Part shown: piece after piece, positions 47,913-58,949 of the stretch
Numbering within the stretch: the stretch's first letter is position 1
Layout of the letters: each line of letters begins with the position of its first letter
Translations under genes and position numbers: made by a program
Source of the DNA: Platanthera guangdongensis
Lineage: Eukaryota > Streptophyta > Magnoliopsida > Asparagales > Orchidaceae
Reading direction: 5' to 3'
Assembly (NCBI GenBank): GCA_039583875.1
Contig: CM077166.1
Coordinates: 82,768,564 to 82,832,563 of the forward strand
DNA: 64,000 nt
Notes under the pieces: model-generated
What the model was told of the DNA's origin: nothing
The model's input: the letters and a program-made list of their open reading frames with translations, nothing else
Database searches by the model: none

Positions 47913-50900
47913 CTCCCCCTTGAAGTGAGAAGTGGTGACCAAGCCCAGCAAGCTGCGCAAGCGTTCAAAGGGCCCCTTCGACAGCAGCTTCGTGAAGATG
48001 TCAGCAAGATTGTCTTCACTCCGAACATGCCCGACCAGCAGAGATCCTTCCAACACCTTCTCCCTGATGAAATGGTGATCAATCTCTATATGCTTGTTCC
48101 TGGCGTGACACACTGGATTGTTAACCAGTTTGAGAGCACTCTCATTGTCACCCCGAAGTAAAGTAGGCCCTTGCACTTCTTCATGAACATCCTCTATGAG
48201 TCTCCTCAACCAAACGGCTTCCCGAGCAGCCATGGCCGAAGCCTTATACTCCGCCTCCGTGGTTGAAACCGACACCGAGTCCTGCTTCTTGCTACACCAC
48301 GAGATGCTAGCTGAACCGCAAGTGAACACATAACCTGAAGTAGACCTTCGATCATCCGAATCACCGCCATAGTCAGCATCCGTGTACCCGAGCAACGCAA
48401 ACTCCGCATCCCTTCCATAGAGAAGTCCCATCTCAGAAGTCACCTTGACATATTTCAGAATCCCTTTTGCCGCCAACAGATGAGATTTCCTTGGTTCAGC
48501 CATATATCGACTTACTCGGCCAACAGCATAAGCTATATCCGGCCTTGTAATCGTCAGATAGATCAAGCTCCCAATAAGAGCCCTGAACACCAAGGGATCA
48601 TTAAGAACCCTTCCTTCATCTCGTCGAAGCTTTAGCCCAGGTTCCAGTGGAGTAGAGCACTTCTTCCCTTCGCCCATGCCAAACCGCTTCACAATACGAT
48701 CAGCATACCCTTTCTGGCTAATGAGAATCCCGCACTCCTTCCTCTCCACTTCCAGACCGAGAAAGTGATGTAACTCTCCCAAGTCCTTCATCTCGAAGCG
48801 TATATCAAGCTCAGCCCTGAGCCTTGCTACTTCCTCCTCCGAGTTCCCTGTGATGATCATGTCATACACATACAGTAGGACAAAGACTCGTAGCTCTCCC
48901 GTCTTCTTGACGAACAAGCTTGAATCCGAGTTAGAAGCCAGGTATCCACAGAATTGCAAGTACTCTGCAATCTTCCCATACCACGCTCGAGGAGCTTGCT
49001 TCAACCCATAGAGAGCCTTCCTTAGTTTGCAGACATAGTCCGGATGCTTCTCAAAGACAAAACAAAGCGGCTGATCCATGAAGATGTCCTTGTCAATCTC
49101 TCCGTAAAGATAGGCATTCTTCACATCGAGTTGCCACAACCTCCATCCCTTGCTAGCAGCCAAGGCGATCACCACTCTTACAGAAGTCATCTTCGCAACT
49201 GGACTGAATGTCTCCTCATAGTCTTCTCCATACTGCTGTGAGAATCCTCTTGCGACCAGGCGAGCCTTGAACCGATCAATGCTCCCATCAGCCTTCTTCT
49301 TCAACTTATACACCCACTTGCAAGTAACCGGAGTAATGCGATCAACCTTGGGCACAAGGTCCCAGGTTTCATTCTTCTTCAGAGCATCAATCTCTTCCTT
49401 CATGGCATCATCCCACTCCTTCACTCCAGTGGCCTCATTGAAGTTTGCAGGCTCTCGCTCATCCAGAGGACCTGCAAAGAAGCAGGAGACAAAGCTCACT
49501 GCATTCCCATCACAGTACCGAGCCGGTGGCTTAACCACCCTCTTCGATCTCCGAAGACACGGCTCCTTGCTCACGGATTCCGTTGCTTCTTCAGGCTCCA
49601 CTCCTACCTGGGGCAAGCATTGAGCAGTGCTCCCCCTGCTTCCTGAGCCAGAAGGCTCAGCCTCGGAGTTCGAAGCAACAGGAGCTTCTGGTGAAACAGC
49701 AAGCCCCTCTTCCAAGCCTTCAGCAGCCTCCACCGGTGCTTCCTCAACCTTGCTACTTCCAGTAAGCTCCATCGAGCCACCTGCATATGACGTCAGCTCG
49801 TCAAAGACAACGTCTCTTGACACCACGAACTTCTTCGTCACAGGGTCCATGCATTTCCATCCCTTCTTCCGCTCATCATAGCCAACAAAGACAAGTTTCC
49901 TTGCCCTCGCATCCAGCTTTGTCCGTGAATCATCCGGGACATGCACATAGCAAGTTGAACCGAACACCCTAAGGTGTCCAACACTCGGCTTCTCCTTCAA
50001 CAACAGCTCAACAGGAGTCTTCATGTTGATAGGGCTGAGTGGCATCCGGTTGATAACATAAGCAGCACAAGACATTCCCTCCGCCCAAAAGGACCTTGGG
50101 ATATCTTTCGCATGAAGCCAGCATTTGCAGGTCTCCGTCAGATGACGGATCTTCCGCTCCGCTACCCCATTTTGTTGTGGAGTGTGAGCACAAGTAAGCT
50201 CTCGTTGGATCCCGTGCTTCCTGCAGAAGTTAGAAAACTCGGAGGAGACAAACTCCCCCCCGTTATCAGTTCTAAACTTCTTAATCCGCAAGCCAAGCCG
50301 GCCTTCTACCAACTCCTTGAACTCCACGAACAACCGGAAGGCTTCCGACTTCTCCTTTAAGAAGTACACCCAAGTATACCTTGAGTAGTCATCAACCAAG
50401 ACAAGCATGTATTTGCTTCCACCAAGGCTGACAGTAACAGTCGGTCCCATCAGGTCGCCATGAATACACTCCAATGGTTTCTTGCTCCTTGTTTGAGATT
50501 TATCAAACGGAAGGCGATGTGCCTTACCGTATTGACAGCCCGCACAAACATGCCCATCACCAAAGGAGGACAACTTCGGCAACCCCCTCACCAGACTTCT
50601 ACTCGCCATTGCCTTTAGCTTGTCCATGCCAACATGCCCCAGCCTCTCATGCCAGATAGCCGCACTATCATTGGCTCTCATCCTATCAACATAGACACTG
50701 GTGGAAAGAACAAACAAGTTCTTCACCCTCCTCCCAACATAAGCAACATCAGCCTTTACCGCTGATACGTTGCGAAGGAACCTCACGTCTGTTGGCCCAA
50801 ACAGAACGTGATACCCAGTGTCCACCACGTTGGTCACCGAGAAGAGGTTCTTCTTCATGCCCGGCACGTGATACACACTCCTTAACGTGAGTGGCCCCTG

Positions 50901-52058
50901 ATCACTACCCAAAGACACGACCCCCTCCTTCTCTACTGCATAAACAGTATTATCAGCAGTGATAATAGCTTCATTACCTGAGTAAGCCTGCATGGAGGTG
51001 AACTTCGATTTGTCTCCGGTGAGGTGATGACCACACCCGGAGTCGACGATCCACTCTCTGTTGAAGTCCTCAACAGATAAGGCCCGGACACAAGTGCCCG
51101 TCATGAAAGCTCCTCCCCATTCTGCTTCTTCACTTCGCGAGCAAGCTTCCTCCTTTCCCGCAGCATGCCCAGGCTGCAGTTTGACCTTGCAGTCCCGCTT
51201 GAAGTGCCCTCGCTGATGACACCAGTAGCACTTCAAGTTCTTCTTCCAGTCCTTAGGAGCATTGCTCCTCTCCGGCGGATATGAAGATGAAGTCTCCTTC
51301 TCAACAGCGGCCTGCACCTTCTTCTTCTTCCTCCCTTCCCATCCCTTCTTCTTGCCTGAGAAGAGAGCCTTGCTGCCTTCCTGATTCAGATTCACTCCAG
51401 CCATCTGCCTTGCTAAGCTCTCCTGCGAGGCAAGCAGATTCTCCAGCTCCAGTAGCGACGGCTGAGTAGCCCACCCTTGAACAGATGTAACAAAGGCCAC
51501 ATACTCCTTCCACAAGCCGCGGATAATGTGCCTTTTCATCTTTGCCTCAGAGATAGGCTCATCAAGATCCAGTGCCGACAGCTCGGCACACAAGCTCTTC
51601 ATCTTTAAGAAGTATTTGGAGATTGAAAGGTCTCCCTGAGTTGCCCTGGCCAACTCATTCTCCAGGAACTGAAGCCGCGCCACATTCTTCCTATTGAACA
51701 ACTCATCAATGGTTGTCCAAATATCAGCAGCCGACTCACATCCAATGATGTGATCAAACAGTTCCGGAGAGACAGCTCTCTTCAGAATGAACTCCGCCTT
51801 AGCATTAGTTCTTCTCCAGAGCCTCACCTGCTCAGCAGTACCGAAAGCAGCAGTAACTTCCTGTCTATCGTCTCCACCGACGACTTCCCACAGCTCCTCG
51901 CCCAGAAGATAACTCTTCATGCACGACTTCCACTTCTTGTAGTTAGTCGGCGTTAAGAGTTCAATGCCCAGACCTCTTGCCAAGCTTCCTTCCATTACAA
52001 CCACCTGTTGGTATCCTTCAGCAGCTCCGAGCAACAACACAGGTTGATCACCACTCAA
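47907..52058 (-). CDS. V Gag-Pol polyprotein, 1383 codons, YVDD box altered
   Basis: This is one open frame with the full copia layout. Gag (about 1-270) is followed by a CCHC knuckle (C277, C280, H285, C290), the protease active site D339-S-G, the integrase zinc residues H470, H475, C505 and C508, and the integrase core D535, D598 and E634 (35 residues between the last two). The RT first Asp is D978 in LDVKNAYL. The catalytic box reads Y1063-V-Y1065-D1066 instead of YVDD; codon 48864-48866 is TAT on the coding strand. RNase H follows with YTDADYGGD, STTEAEYKA, GDNESA and LADIFTK. The stop TGA uses the first bases of the LTR. The protein would carry out particle assembly, maturation, cDNA synthesis and integration, but RT has lost one of three metal-binding Asp residues, so synthesis should fail. 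Confidence 0.95.
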   Translation of the reverse strand: MSGDQPVLLLGAAEGYQQVVVMEGSLARGLGIELLTPTNYKKWKSCMKSYLLGEELWEVVGGDDRQEVTAAFGTAEQVRLWRRTNAKAEFILKRAVSPELFDHIIGCESAADIWTTIDELFNRKNVARLQFLENELARATQGDLSISKYFLKMKSLCAELSALDLDEPISEAKMKRHIIRGLWKEYVAFVTSVQGWATQPSLLELENLLASQESLARQMAGVNLNQEGSKALFSGKKKGWEGRKKKKVQAAVEKETSSSYPPERSNAPKDWKKNLKCYWCHQRGHFKRDCKVKLQPGHAAGKEEACSRSEEAEWGGAFMTGTCVRALSVEDFNREWIVDSGCGHHLTGDKSKFTSMQAYSGNEAIITADNTVYAVEKEGVVSLGSDQGPLTLRSVYHVPGMKKNLFSVTNVVDTGYHVLFGPTDVRFLRNVSAVKADVAYVGRRVKNLFVLSTSVYVDRMRANDSAAIWHERLGHVGMDKLKAMASRSLVRGLPKLSSFGDGHVCAGCQYGKAHRLPFDKSQTRSKKPLECIHGDLMGPTVTVSLGGSKYMLVLVDDYSRYTWVYFLKEKSEAFRLFVEFKELVEGRLGLRIKKFRTDNGGEFVSSEFSNFCRKHGIQRELTCAHTPQQNGVAERKIRHLTETCKCWLHAKDIPRSFWAEGMSCAAYVINRMPLSPINMKTPVELLLKEKPSVGHLRVFGSTCYVHVPDDSRTKLDARARKLVFVGYDERKKGWKCMDPVTKKFVVSRDVVFDELTSYAGGSMELTGSSKVEEAPVEAAEGLEEGLAVSPEAPVASNSEAEPSGSGSRGSTAQCLPQVGVEPEEATESVSKEPCLRRSKRVVKPPARYCDGNAVSFVSCFFAGPLDEREPANFNEATGVKEWDDAMKEEIDALKKNETWDLVPKVDRITPVTCKWVYKLKKKADGSIDRFKARLVARGFSQQYGEDYEETFSPVAKMTSVRVVIALAASKGWRLWQLDVKNAYLYGEIDKDIFMDQPLCFVFEKHPDYVCKLRKALYGLKQAPRAWYGKIAEYLQFCGYLASNSDSSLFVKKTGELRVFVLLYVYDMIITGNSEEEVARLRAELDIRFEMKDLGELHHFLGLEVERKECGILISQKGYADRIVKRFGMGEGKKCSTPLEPGLKLRRDEGRVLNDPLVFRALIGSLIYLTITRPDIAYAVGRVSRYMAEPRKSHLLAAKGILKYVKVTSEMGLLYGRDAEFALLGYTDADYGGDSDDRRSTSGYVFTCGSASISWCSKKQDSVSVSTTEAEYKASAMAAREAVWLRRLIEDVHEEVQGPTLLRGDNESALKLVNNPVCHARNKHIEIDHHFIREKVLEGSLLVGHVRSEDNLADIFTKLLSKGPFERLRSLLGLVTTSHFKGEC
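47913..47925 (-). other. V polypurine tract
   Basis: The minus strand reads cttcaagggggag directly before the LTR, overlapping the last codons of Gag-Pol. Confidence 0.8.
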
Positions 52059-52120
52059 TCACTGAGTAACAACACTGGCTGACTTCCGCTCACGCAACTG
52101 AACCCCCGCAACCTCAAAAA

Positions 52121-52136
52121 CCTCCCTCTGATACCA
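52121..52136 (-). other. V primer-binding site
   Basis: The minus strand reads TGGTATCAGAGGGAGG, abutting the LTR; the first ten bases match the initiator-Met primer site. Confidence 0.88.
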
Positions 52137-53766
52137 TGTTAAATTTTCTCAACGTGGTCAGCAAGATAGCCCAAACACCAAATTAATATCTTCGGAACTA
52201 CCCAGTTCGCACGCTAAACCTGCGGAAAGCCCAAGGACTAGAGGTTGCACCCAACAACACAATGGAAGCACAAGAAGGTCTTATTATGCATTCACTTCTT
52301 TACAATCCGAGGCATACATAGCGAGACATGATTTCGCTAGTATTACAGCTGTAAACAGAAAGAACCAAAAAACAAGCCGGGCGGACAGCACTCCAGTCCG
52401 CCGAGACCGCGAGGTCGCCGAGACCGCCGAGACCGATGAGCTCGCCCAAGCTATGCTGCAATCCGCCGAATACCACGGAGTTCGCCAAAGCCGCGAGGCC
52501 GCGTGGACAGACCGTTATTCGCCTCCTGCTGAACCCGAACTGAGGAACTCCCCTACCCGCCTGAAACCGGCGGACAGGTTATTGAAGCTGGCAAAGTTGA
52601 AACAGAACTGACAAGCCGCAGAGCGACCTCCTGATGAGTCCGCATAGACCGCACACTTCCAAGCACTTGACCGAAGTCACAGCCAAACTCCTGGCTCCTT
52701 GAAGTTATCCGCGCGACCTGCACACAGCAAACCGTCAGCCTGAAACAATCCGCGCGGACTGGCAAACACAGACCGCAGCACTTCGCACACCCCAACTTAC
52801 TGTTCACTCAAGTTACTTAGGTTACTGTAGATGTGCCAGGGGGGTCCTATTTATAGGCAAGGTGAGGAGTGTGGTCACCGCCCAAGAGATAACGACACCA
52901 CCCTCAGTCCGCGCGAATACAACCACCGTCCGCTGAGTCCGCATGGACTTAGCCGGATACCAAGGAAACCGCCAGGAGCAAGGCAACCATTGACGAACCC
53001 TCTCCAGTCCGCCCAAGCTAAGCGGACAAGGCACCAGCCCGCAAAGCTCCAACTGCTTCAGGATAGCAAACCCCCTTCAATGGCTGTTCGCACCAACCCG
53101 AGGCAGTCCGCAAGACTCACACCTCAATCCGCTACAAGACCACGACCAAAGGCAAACAACAACAGTCCGCCCGGTCACAGCGGACTTGGCGGATACGGTG
53201 GACACCATGAACTTGGCACAATGTGTGACCAAGTCCAAAACCATCAAGGGCCAGTGCGAGCATGGCGGACACAAAGTCCCGTCCGCCAAACACCCTAGCA
53301 CAGACCGCAATCAGTCCGCGAGCTCCTCGCATTTGTCCAACACAGCAGCTTCCTCCCGGACTCCAAACACCAGTCCGCCAACCGGTCTCCACAGCAAGAC
53401 CTGCTGTAACACCTGAGCTCGACAAGGCCTCAGCCAAGCTCAAGGCCCAGTCCGCAACAACCCAAACCGCGGACACACCAGTCCGCAAGGCTTCCCGCGA
53501 ACTCGAACCAACCCGCCAACAGCGCAAGCTTGCACCCGCGACCACTGAGCAAAGCACCAGTCCGCAAGCCTCTCTATCCGCAGATACCAGGCCGCACCAA
53601 ACCACGGACTCCATGCAACAACCCGCTCAGAACACAGCCGGCTTCCACCAGACTTTTCACCAGGCCACAAACCTCAGTCTGCCCAGTCCGCCCAGTCCGC
53701 CACGGCTGTCCGCCATAGGCCGCGCGGCCTGTCCCGTCACCCACTTCCACTTCACAAATTTCAACA
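52137..53766 (-). repeat. V 5' LTR (right on the plus strand)
   Basis: The LTR pairs with 46283-47912 at about 98% identity. The AGTCCGC/GCGGACT motifs are mirrored (about 52380-53735). It is followed by the ggtcc TSD (53767-53771). Confidence 0.94.
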
Positions 53767-53771
53767 GGTCC

Positions 53772-55335
53772 TCCTCAACCAACAGCTTCTATATCAACAG
53801 TAACATCAAGTACTCATGCTGTTCCACCACCTGAGTGGACAGATGCACAGTAGAAAGCAAAGATTGCAGATGCAAAATTCATGAACATATTGGCTCAAAC
53901 CATGTCAGATGACATCTTCTAGAAGGTGGTTGAATGCACATCTACAAAGGTAATTTGTGACTCACTCAACCAGATGGTTGCTGGTTCAGCAGATGAGAGA
54001 AAAGATAGAAGATCAACTCTCATCTCACAGTATGAGAAATTCAAGAAAGATGAAGTTGAATCTATTAGTGACTTGTACAATAGATTAAGCTCCATTATCA
54101 GTGAGTTGAAGACCATGGATAAAGAAATCTCTCTCAAAGAGGTGAATGACAAGATCCTAATGTGCTTCCCAAGCTCATGGGATTCCAGGATCTGGCCAAT
54201 CAAGGAGGCCAGAAGTCTGAATGAGATTTCCACTGAATCTCTCCTGGGAAAGCTCAAATCTTATGAGCAGTTGATCAAATCCATGGAAGCTGCAGAACAA
54301 AAGACTCATACAACATCAAGGAAGGAACAGAACATTACATTCAAGGCTGCAGAAGAGACTGAAGCATCAATAGTCAATGAAGAAGTGATGAGTCTCTTTG
54401 CCAAGAGATTGTACAAAATGGCTAGGAAGAACTTTAGGAGAAAGTCATCCAGGAATGATGACAAACACAGGTATGACAAGACTCCCACTAAAGAAATAGT
54501 GTGTTTTGGGTGTAGGAAACCAGGACACTTCTTCTCAGATTGTCCTGAGAATCAGAAGAAGGAGAAGAGAAGAGAAAAAGACTCAAGAAGCAAGCAATAT
54601 AGCAGGCCTTCCTCCAGCAAGCACAAAAAGAAGGAGAAGGGCTTTGTTGCGGAAAACTGGAGTGACACAGAAGATGAATCCACATCTTGCAACTCTAGTG
54701 AAGAGGAAGAAGAGGCAAAGGCAAGGGAAGTCTGCCTCATGGCTATCAATGTCTTTTGCAGCCCATCAGATTCTAAAGAACAATCTGACAATGAAGAATC
54801 TGAATCTGAAGCTAATCAGGTACTATCTTCATTTGATTACAGTTCTGATAACTTTAAAACTGAATTTAAATTCATGTGTATATACATAATAAGTTCAGAA
54901 AAAGAAATCAAACTACTTAGAGAAAAATTAACAGATCATGAAAAATATATTTATGAAAATGTTAGGCTAAAGGATGATTTAGTTTTAGCAAATGAACAAA
55001 TCATTTCTCTGAAAATAGAATTATGTGAGGCTAGGCAACTTGAGGAATCTCTCAGTGGGAGAATCCTTAAGCTGATGGAAATCACAAGTATAGTCAATGC
55101 CAGACTGAATGGCAAGCTGGGATTAGGTGCTTCATCAAGCTTACCTTCCATACTTAAGAAAAATATAATGTCAACACCAATAAAATTTGTTTCTGAAAAA
55201 GGAAAAGTGAAAATAGATAATGATAAAAATGTTAAACCAACTGAATCAAAACCTAAGAACAAGAAAAGGAAAAATAAAAAGAAAAATCCTAAATTTAACA
55301 ATGTTCAACAGATTTCGTGGAACACAGATCGATGA
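53772..55335 (+). pseudogene. W gag, remainder with zinc knuckle
   Basis: Gag resumes after V. In-frame TAG codons lie at 53851-53853 and 53920-53922, and the frame is open from there to 55335. Features are the copia Gag core (QMVAGSADERKDRRSTLISQ, then YNRLSSIISELKTMDKEISL and LGKLKSYEQL), a basic region before the CCHC knuckle CFGCRKPGHFFSDC, a Lys-rich then acidic Ser/Glu stretch, and a long Glu/Lys/Leu-rich segment with coiled-coil character (about 54890-55080). A Gag extended well past the zinc knuckle is usual in the SIRE lineage. It ends in a Lys-rich tail at NTDR, where the motif array begins. Confidence 0.88.
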
Positions 55336-55770
55336 AATATATACAGTTCGTCGAACTCCAGTTGACGAACTCCAAACGCAGATTTATATGATAATTATTC
55401 ATTGAACTACGATAGACAAAACTAGTATGGTTCGTCGACCAGAGATCGATGATTTTGGGGCTCAAGAAATTACTACTTTCATTCTCTGAGTGGAGTTCGA
55501 TGAACTCATCCCAATTCGTCGAACTAAGGTCGACGAAATCACCAGAGTTTGTCGAACGCAGTTTAATATAACAGAAATTTTAATTTTTCTAAATCTCATA
55601 ACCATCCAAGAACATTTAATAATCAATTTAATCAGTGGATCATTCCACCTAGGAAATATCACCCCTTAGGATATAAAGGCCAACCTGAATGTTCATTCAT
55701 TTCTAGCTTTAGTTATATAAATAAAGAAGGACCCAAGGTAACTTGGGTAAGGAATGGCTAATCTGTTTTA
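55336..55770 (+). repeat. W gag-protease interval with TCGACGAA array
   Basis: Bases 55318-55560 contain about nine TTCGTCGA, TCGACGAA or close variants (ttcgtcgaact, ggtcgacgaaatc, gatcgatgatttt). The rest, to 55770, has short homology to the Gag-protease linker but no long frame. It is unusual to find an LTR-type motif array between gag and protease. Confidence 0.75.
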
Positions 55771-56705
55771 TTGCAGGTAAAAGGCTATCTTATCACAGAG
55801 CAACAGTGGTATCTGGATAGTGGCTGTTCTAAGCATATGACTGGAAACAAGGCCAACTTAACTAGTTACAAGGCAAAGCTAGGACCAAGAGTAATATTTG
55901 GTGACTCCAATTGTGGCCAGATTGAAGGCTATGGAAAAGTAAAGGTTGGAGCTGTCACCTTCAAGAATGTTGCATATGTAAGTGGACTGAAACATAACCT
56001 TATCTCCATAAGTCAATTATGTGATGAAAGGTATCAAATATCATTTACTAAATCCTCCTTTATTTTTACTTCTTTTGATAATCATGTAGTATTGACTGGC
56101 ACCAGAATATGAAACATTTATATAGTTAATTTCCAGTCAGCTAAATCTAAAATTTGCTTATTTAATTCAACTAACAACAATAATGACCTTTGATATAGGA
56201 GACTAGGTCATGTTAACCTGAAAAAAATAGCCAAACTATCTAGGGACAACCATGTTAGAGTATTGCCCTCTTGCCCTTACAAGAAGGAAAGCCTTTCCAG
56301 GGCTTGTCAATTAGGCAAGCAAACTAAAAGTAGTTTTAAATCATTAAATAAAAGTGACTCACCTAGAGTAATGTACTTACTACATATGGACCATTTTGTC
56401 CCTATTGCAGTACAAAGTCTAGGAGGAAAATCTTATACTTTAGTGATTGTAGATGACTTATCTAGATTCACTTGGGTTTTCTTTTTGAGATCTAAGCCTG
56501 ATAACTTTAAGGTTCTTATAGATTTTCTCAAGAACATACAGATTGAGTACTCTACTCCAGTTGTATTGATTAGAAGTGATCATGGTACTGAGTTTGAGTC
56601 ACTTCTTATGCAAACGTTCTATAGGAAGGAATGTATCAGGCATTGCTTCTCAGCTCCTAGAACACCTCAACAAAATGGGGTTGCTGAAAAGAAGAATATA
56701 ACACT
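55771..56705 (+). pseudogene. W protease and integrase N-terminal half
   Basis: The protease has the WYLDSGCSKHMTG active site (DSG) and the VAYVSGLKHNLISISQLCD end. A TGA at 56110 breaks the frame. The integrase zinc region follows (LGHVNLKKIAKLS, then RACQLGKQTKS, where the first of the paired Cys is lost). The catalytic core has Asp in LLHMDHFVP, Asp in LIRSDHGTEFES and Glu in APRTPQQNGVAEKKN. A few residues after that Glu the integrase stops abruptly and the sequence passes to the linker before RT, so the C-terminal integrase is deleted. Confidence 0.87.
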
Positions 56706-57150
56706 AATTGAAGAATCTATCCACGTTTCTTTTGATGAGACTAACATGCTTTTCAAGGAGAAGACTTCTTCTACCAATGAATCTTTGCAGGAACATAATT
56801 TGTGTGAGAAGCTTAATGAACTGACCCTCACCAATGAGGCAGTTAGCCATCCTTCTCCACAAGGTGCTGAAGAAAGTGAAGAAGAAGACACTGTAATCAG
56901 TGATGAATCAACAATAGCTAACTTAATTCCATAAGAGGAATTTACTCCCCAAGCTGTTTAATAACCAACTCCACTCACTGAATTTGTTACACTTAGAGAT
57001 CACACCATATATCAAGTGATTGGAGACATGTTAGTTGGTTTGCAGACAAGGCATCAACTCAACCAAGACTTGATGCATGCTTGTTTCATATCTCAAATTG
57101 AGCCCCACTCAATAAAAGATGAAGAGCAAGATCCTCAATAGATTGTTACA
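56706..57150 (+). pseudogene. W integrase-RT linker after deletion
   Basis: The segment starts abruptly at SIHVSFDETN, the V-x-F-D-E region late in copia integrase, then continues as an acidic Ser/Glu-rich linker. A stop at 56934 and further stops lie before the RT. Scattered phrases such as ACFISQIEPHSIKD are typical of the SIRE linker. Confidence 0.75.
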
Positions 57151-58634
57151 ATGCAAGAGGATCTCAATCAATTTGAGAGATTCAGAGTTTGGGATTTAGT
57201 TCCAAGACCAAAAGACTACCCAGTCATTGGAACTAAATGGGTATATAGAAACAAGCTGGATGACCAAGGTGTCGTCATAAGGAATAAAGCAAGGCTTGTT
57301 GCTCAAGGTTATAGGAAAGAGGAAGGGATTGACTATGACCATACGTTTGCTCCTATTGCAAGGTTGGAAGCAATCAGGATCTTCCTTGCCTATGCTGCCT
57401 ACAAGAAATTCAAGGTTTATCAAATGGATGTCAAAAGTGCATTTCTGAATGGAGAACTCAAAGAAGAGGTTTCTATTGAAAAACCTCAAGGTTTCATCTC
57501 TCCAACTCATCCTACATATGTTTTTAAATTGCATAAAGCTCTTTATGGTTTAAAGCAAGCTCTAAGAGCTTAGTATGAGACCTTAGCTAGCTTCTTGTTA
57601 GAGCATAAATTCTCTAGGAGCATTGTAGATAGAACATTATTCACTAGACACCATAAGGATCAAAGTTTGTTAGTACAAATTTATGTAGATGATATTATAT
57701 TTTAGTCTACATATTTCAAACTATGCAAGAGGTTCTCTGACCTCATGCATTCAAAGTTTGAAATGAGTAGCATGGGTGAGCTCTCCTACTTCCTTGGTCT
57801 CCAAGTGAAGCAGCTACCTGATGGCATCTTCATATCCCAGGCTACGTATGCTAAGGAGCTTATCAAAAAGTTTGGGATGGTTGATGCCTCAGCTAAGAAA
57901 ACACACATGGCCACTAATGTTTTACTTGACCCTGATGAACGTGGCAAGCCTGTTGATCAGAAATTATATAGGGGTATTGTTGGATCCTTGTTATACCTTA
58001 CAGCAGGGAGACCAGATATAATGTTTGCTACATGTCTATGTGCTATTTTTCAAGTGAACCCTAAAGAATGTCACTTAATTTTCTTAAAAAGGATTTTGAG
58101 ATATATAAAGAGTTGTCTTAATTTAGGACTTTGGTATCCCGCTGAGTCAGAGTTTGAGTTAACTGGATACTCAGATGCTGACTTTGCTAGATGCATAGTA
58201 GATATAAAAGTACCTCCGGAACATGTCAGTTCCTTTGTATGAGATTAGTCTATTGGTTTAACAAGAAGCAGTCATTTGTGTCCACTTCAACTGCTGAAGC
58301 AGAATATAAAGCAGCTGGCAGTTGCTGTTCCCAGATGTTGTGGATTCAGAACCAACTTCTAGACTATGGGTTCAACTTAAATAATTCAACTCTACTATGT
58401 GACAACACAAGTGCAATTTCCATTGCACAAAATCCAGTCCATCACAGTAGGACTAAGAATGTAGACATTAGGCACCATTTCATTAGAGAGTGTGTAGACA
58501 AAAATAAAATTAATCCTGTCTATATCTACACTGATTTGCAAAGTGCATGTATCTTCACCAAACCTTTGGATGAGAGGAACCATCGGTTCTTCATAAATCA
58601 GCTTGGTATTATAAATGGAGAAGCCTTAATTTGA
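57151..58634 (+). pseudogene. W reverse transcriptase and RNase H
   Basis: RT opens with [20 protein letters not shown] and has [49 protein letters not shown] (first catalytic Asp) and [15 protein letters not shown] follows where Trp is usual (57571-57573). The catalytic YVDD is intact at 57682-57693, followed by a TAG at 57703-57705. RNase H includes GYSDADFA, VSTSTAEAEYKAA, LCDNTSAISIAQNPVHHSRT and IRHHFIRE, with a short frame change near 58200. It ends with FTKPLDERNHRFFINQLGI. Sequence style matches the SIRE/Maximus copia lineage. Confidence 0.88.
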
Positions 58635-58925
58635 TTTCTGTCTATGGTCGACGAATTTTTTAGAGTTCGTCGAACGGAGATCGACGAACTGTGAAAAGTT
58701 CTAGAGAAATTCTTCGAATGGAGATCGACAAACTCTTTGTGAGTGACGTCATTCTCGTCAACCGGAGATCGACGAATTTGCTTCAGAAAACTTTCGTCAA
58801 ACGGAGCTCGACGAAATGTTTTCACATCTTCTGACAGAGATCGACGAATTCTTTTGACTATAAATTATTTCGTCGACCTCAGATCGAAGAATTTTTATTA
58901 TTCGTCGAACGAAGTCTGCCGGTTC
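58635..58925 (+). repeat. W post-pol TCGACGAA array
   Basis: About ten copies of gtcgacgaa, ttcgtcgaacggagatcgac and relatives lie between the pol stop and the extra coding region. The motif matches the LTR arrays of W. Confidence 0.85.
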
Positions 58926-58949
58926 ATATTCTAAAAACCTTATATCTAG

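Larger units (their letters stand above)
46283..53766 (-). mobile_element. Element V: young, nearly complete Ty1/copia element
   Basis: V is 7,484 bp with LTRs of 1,630 bp each, a ggtcc TSD (46278-46282 and 53767-53771), an iMet-type primer site, a polypurine tract and a single uninterrupted Gag-Pol frame on the minus strand. By-eye comparison of the two LTRs gives about 30 differences, mostly transitions, so it is one of the two youngest insertions. Copia domain order is complete. Its one obvious defect is in the RT catalytic box. The lineage within copia (Tork-like or Ivana-like) is not certain from inspection. Confidence 0.94.
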
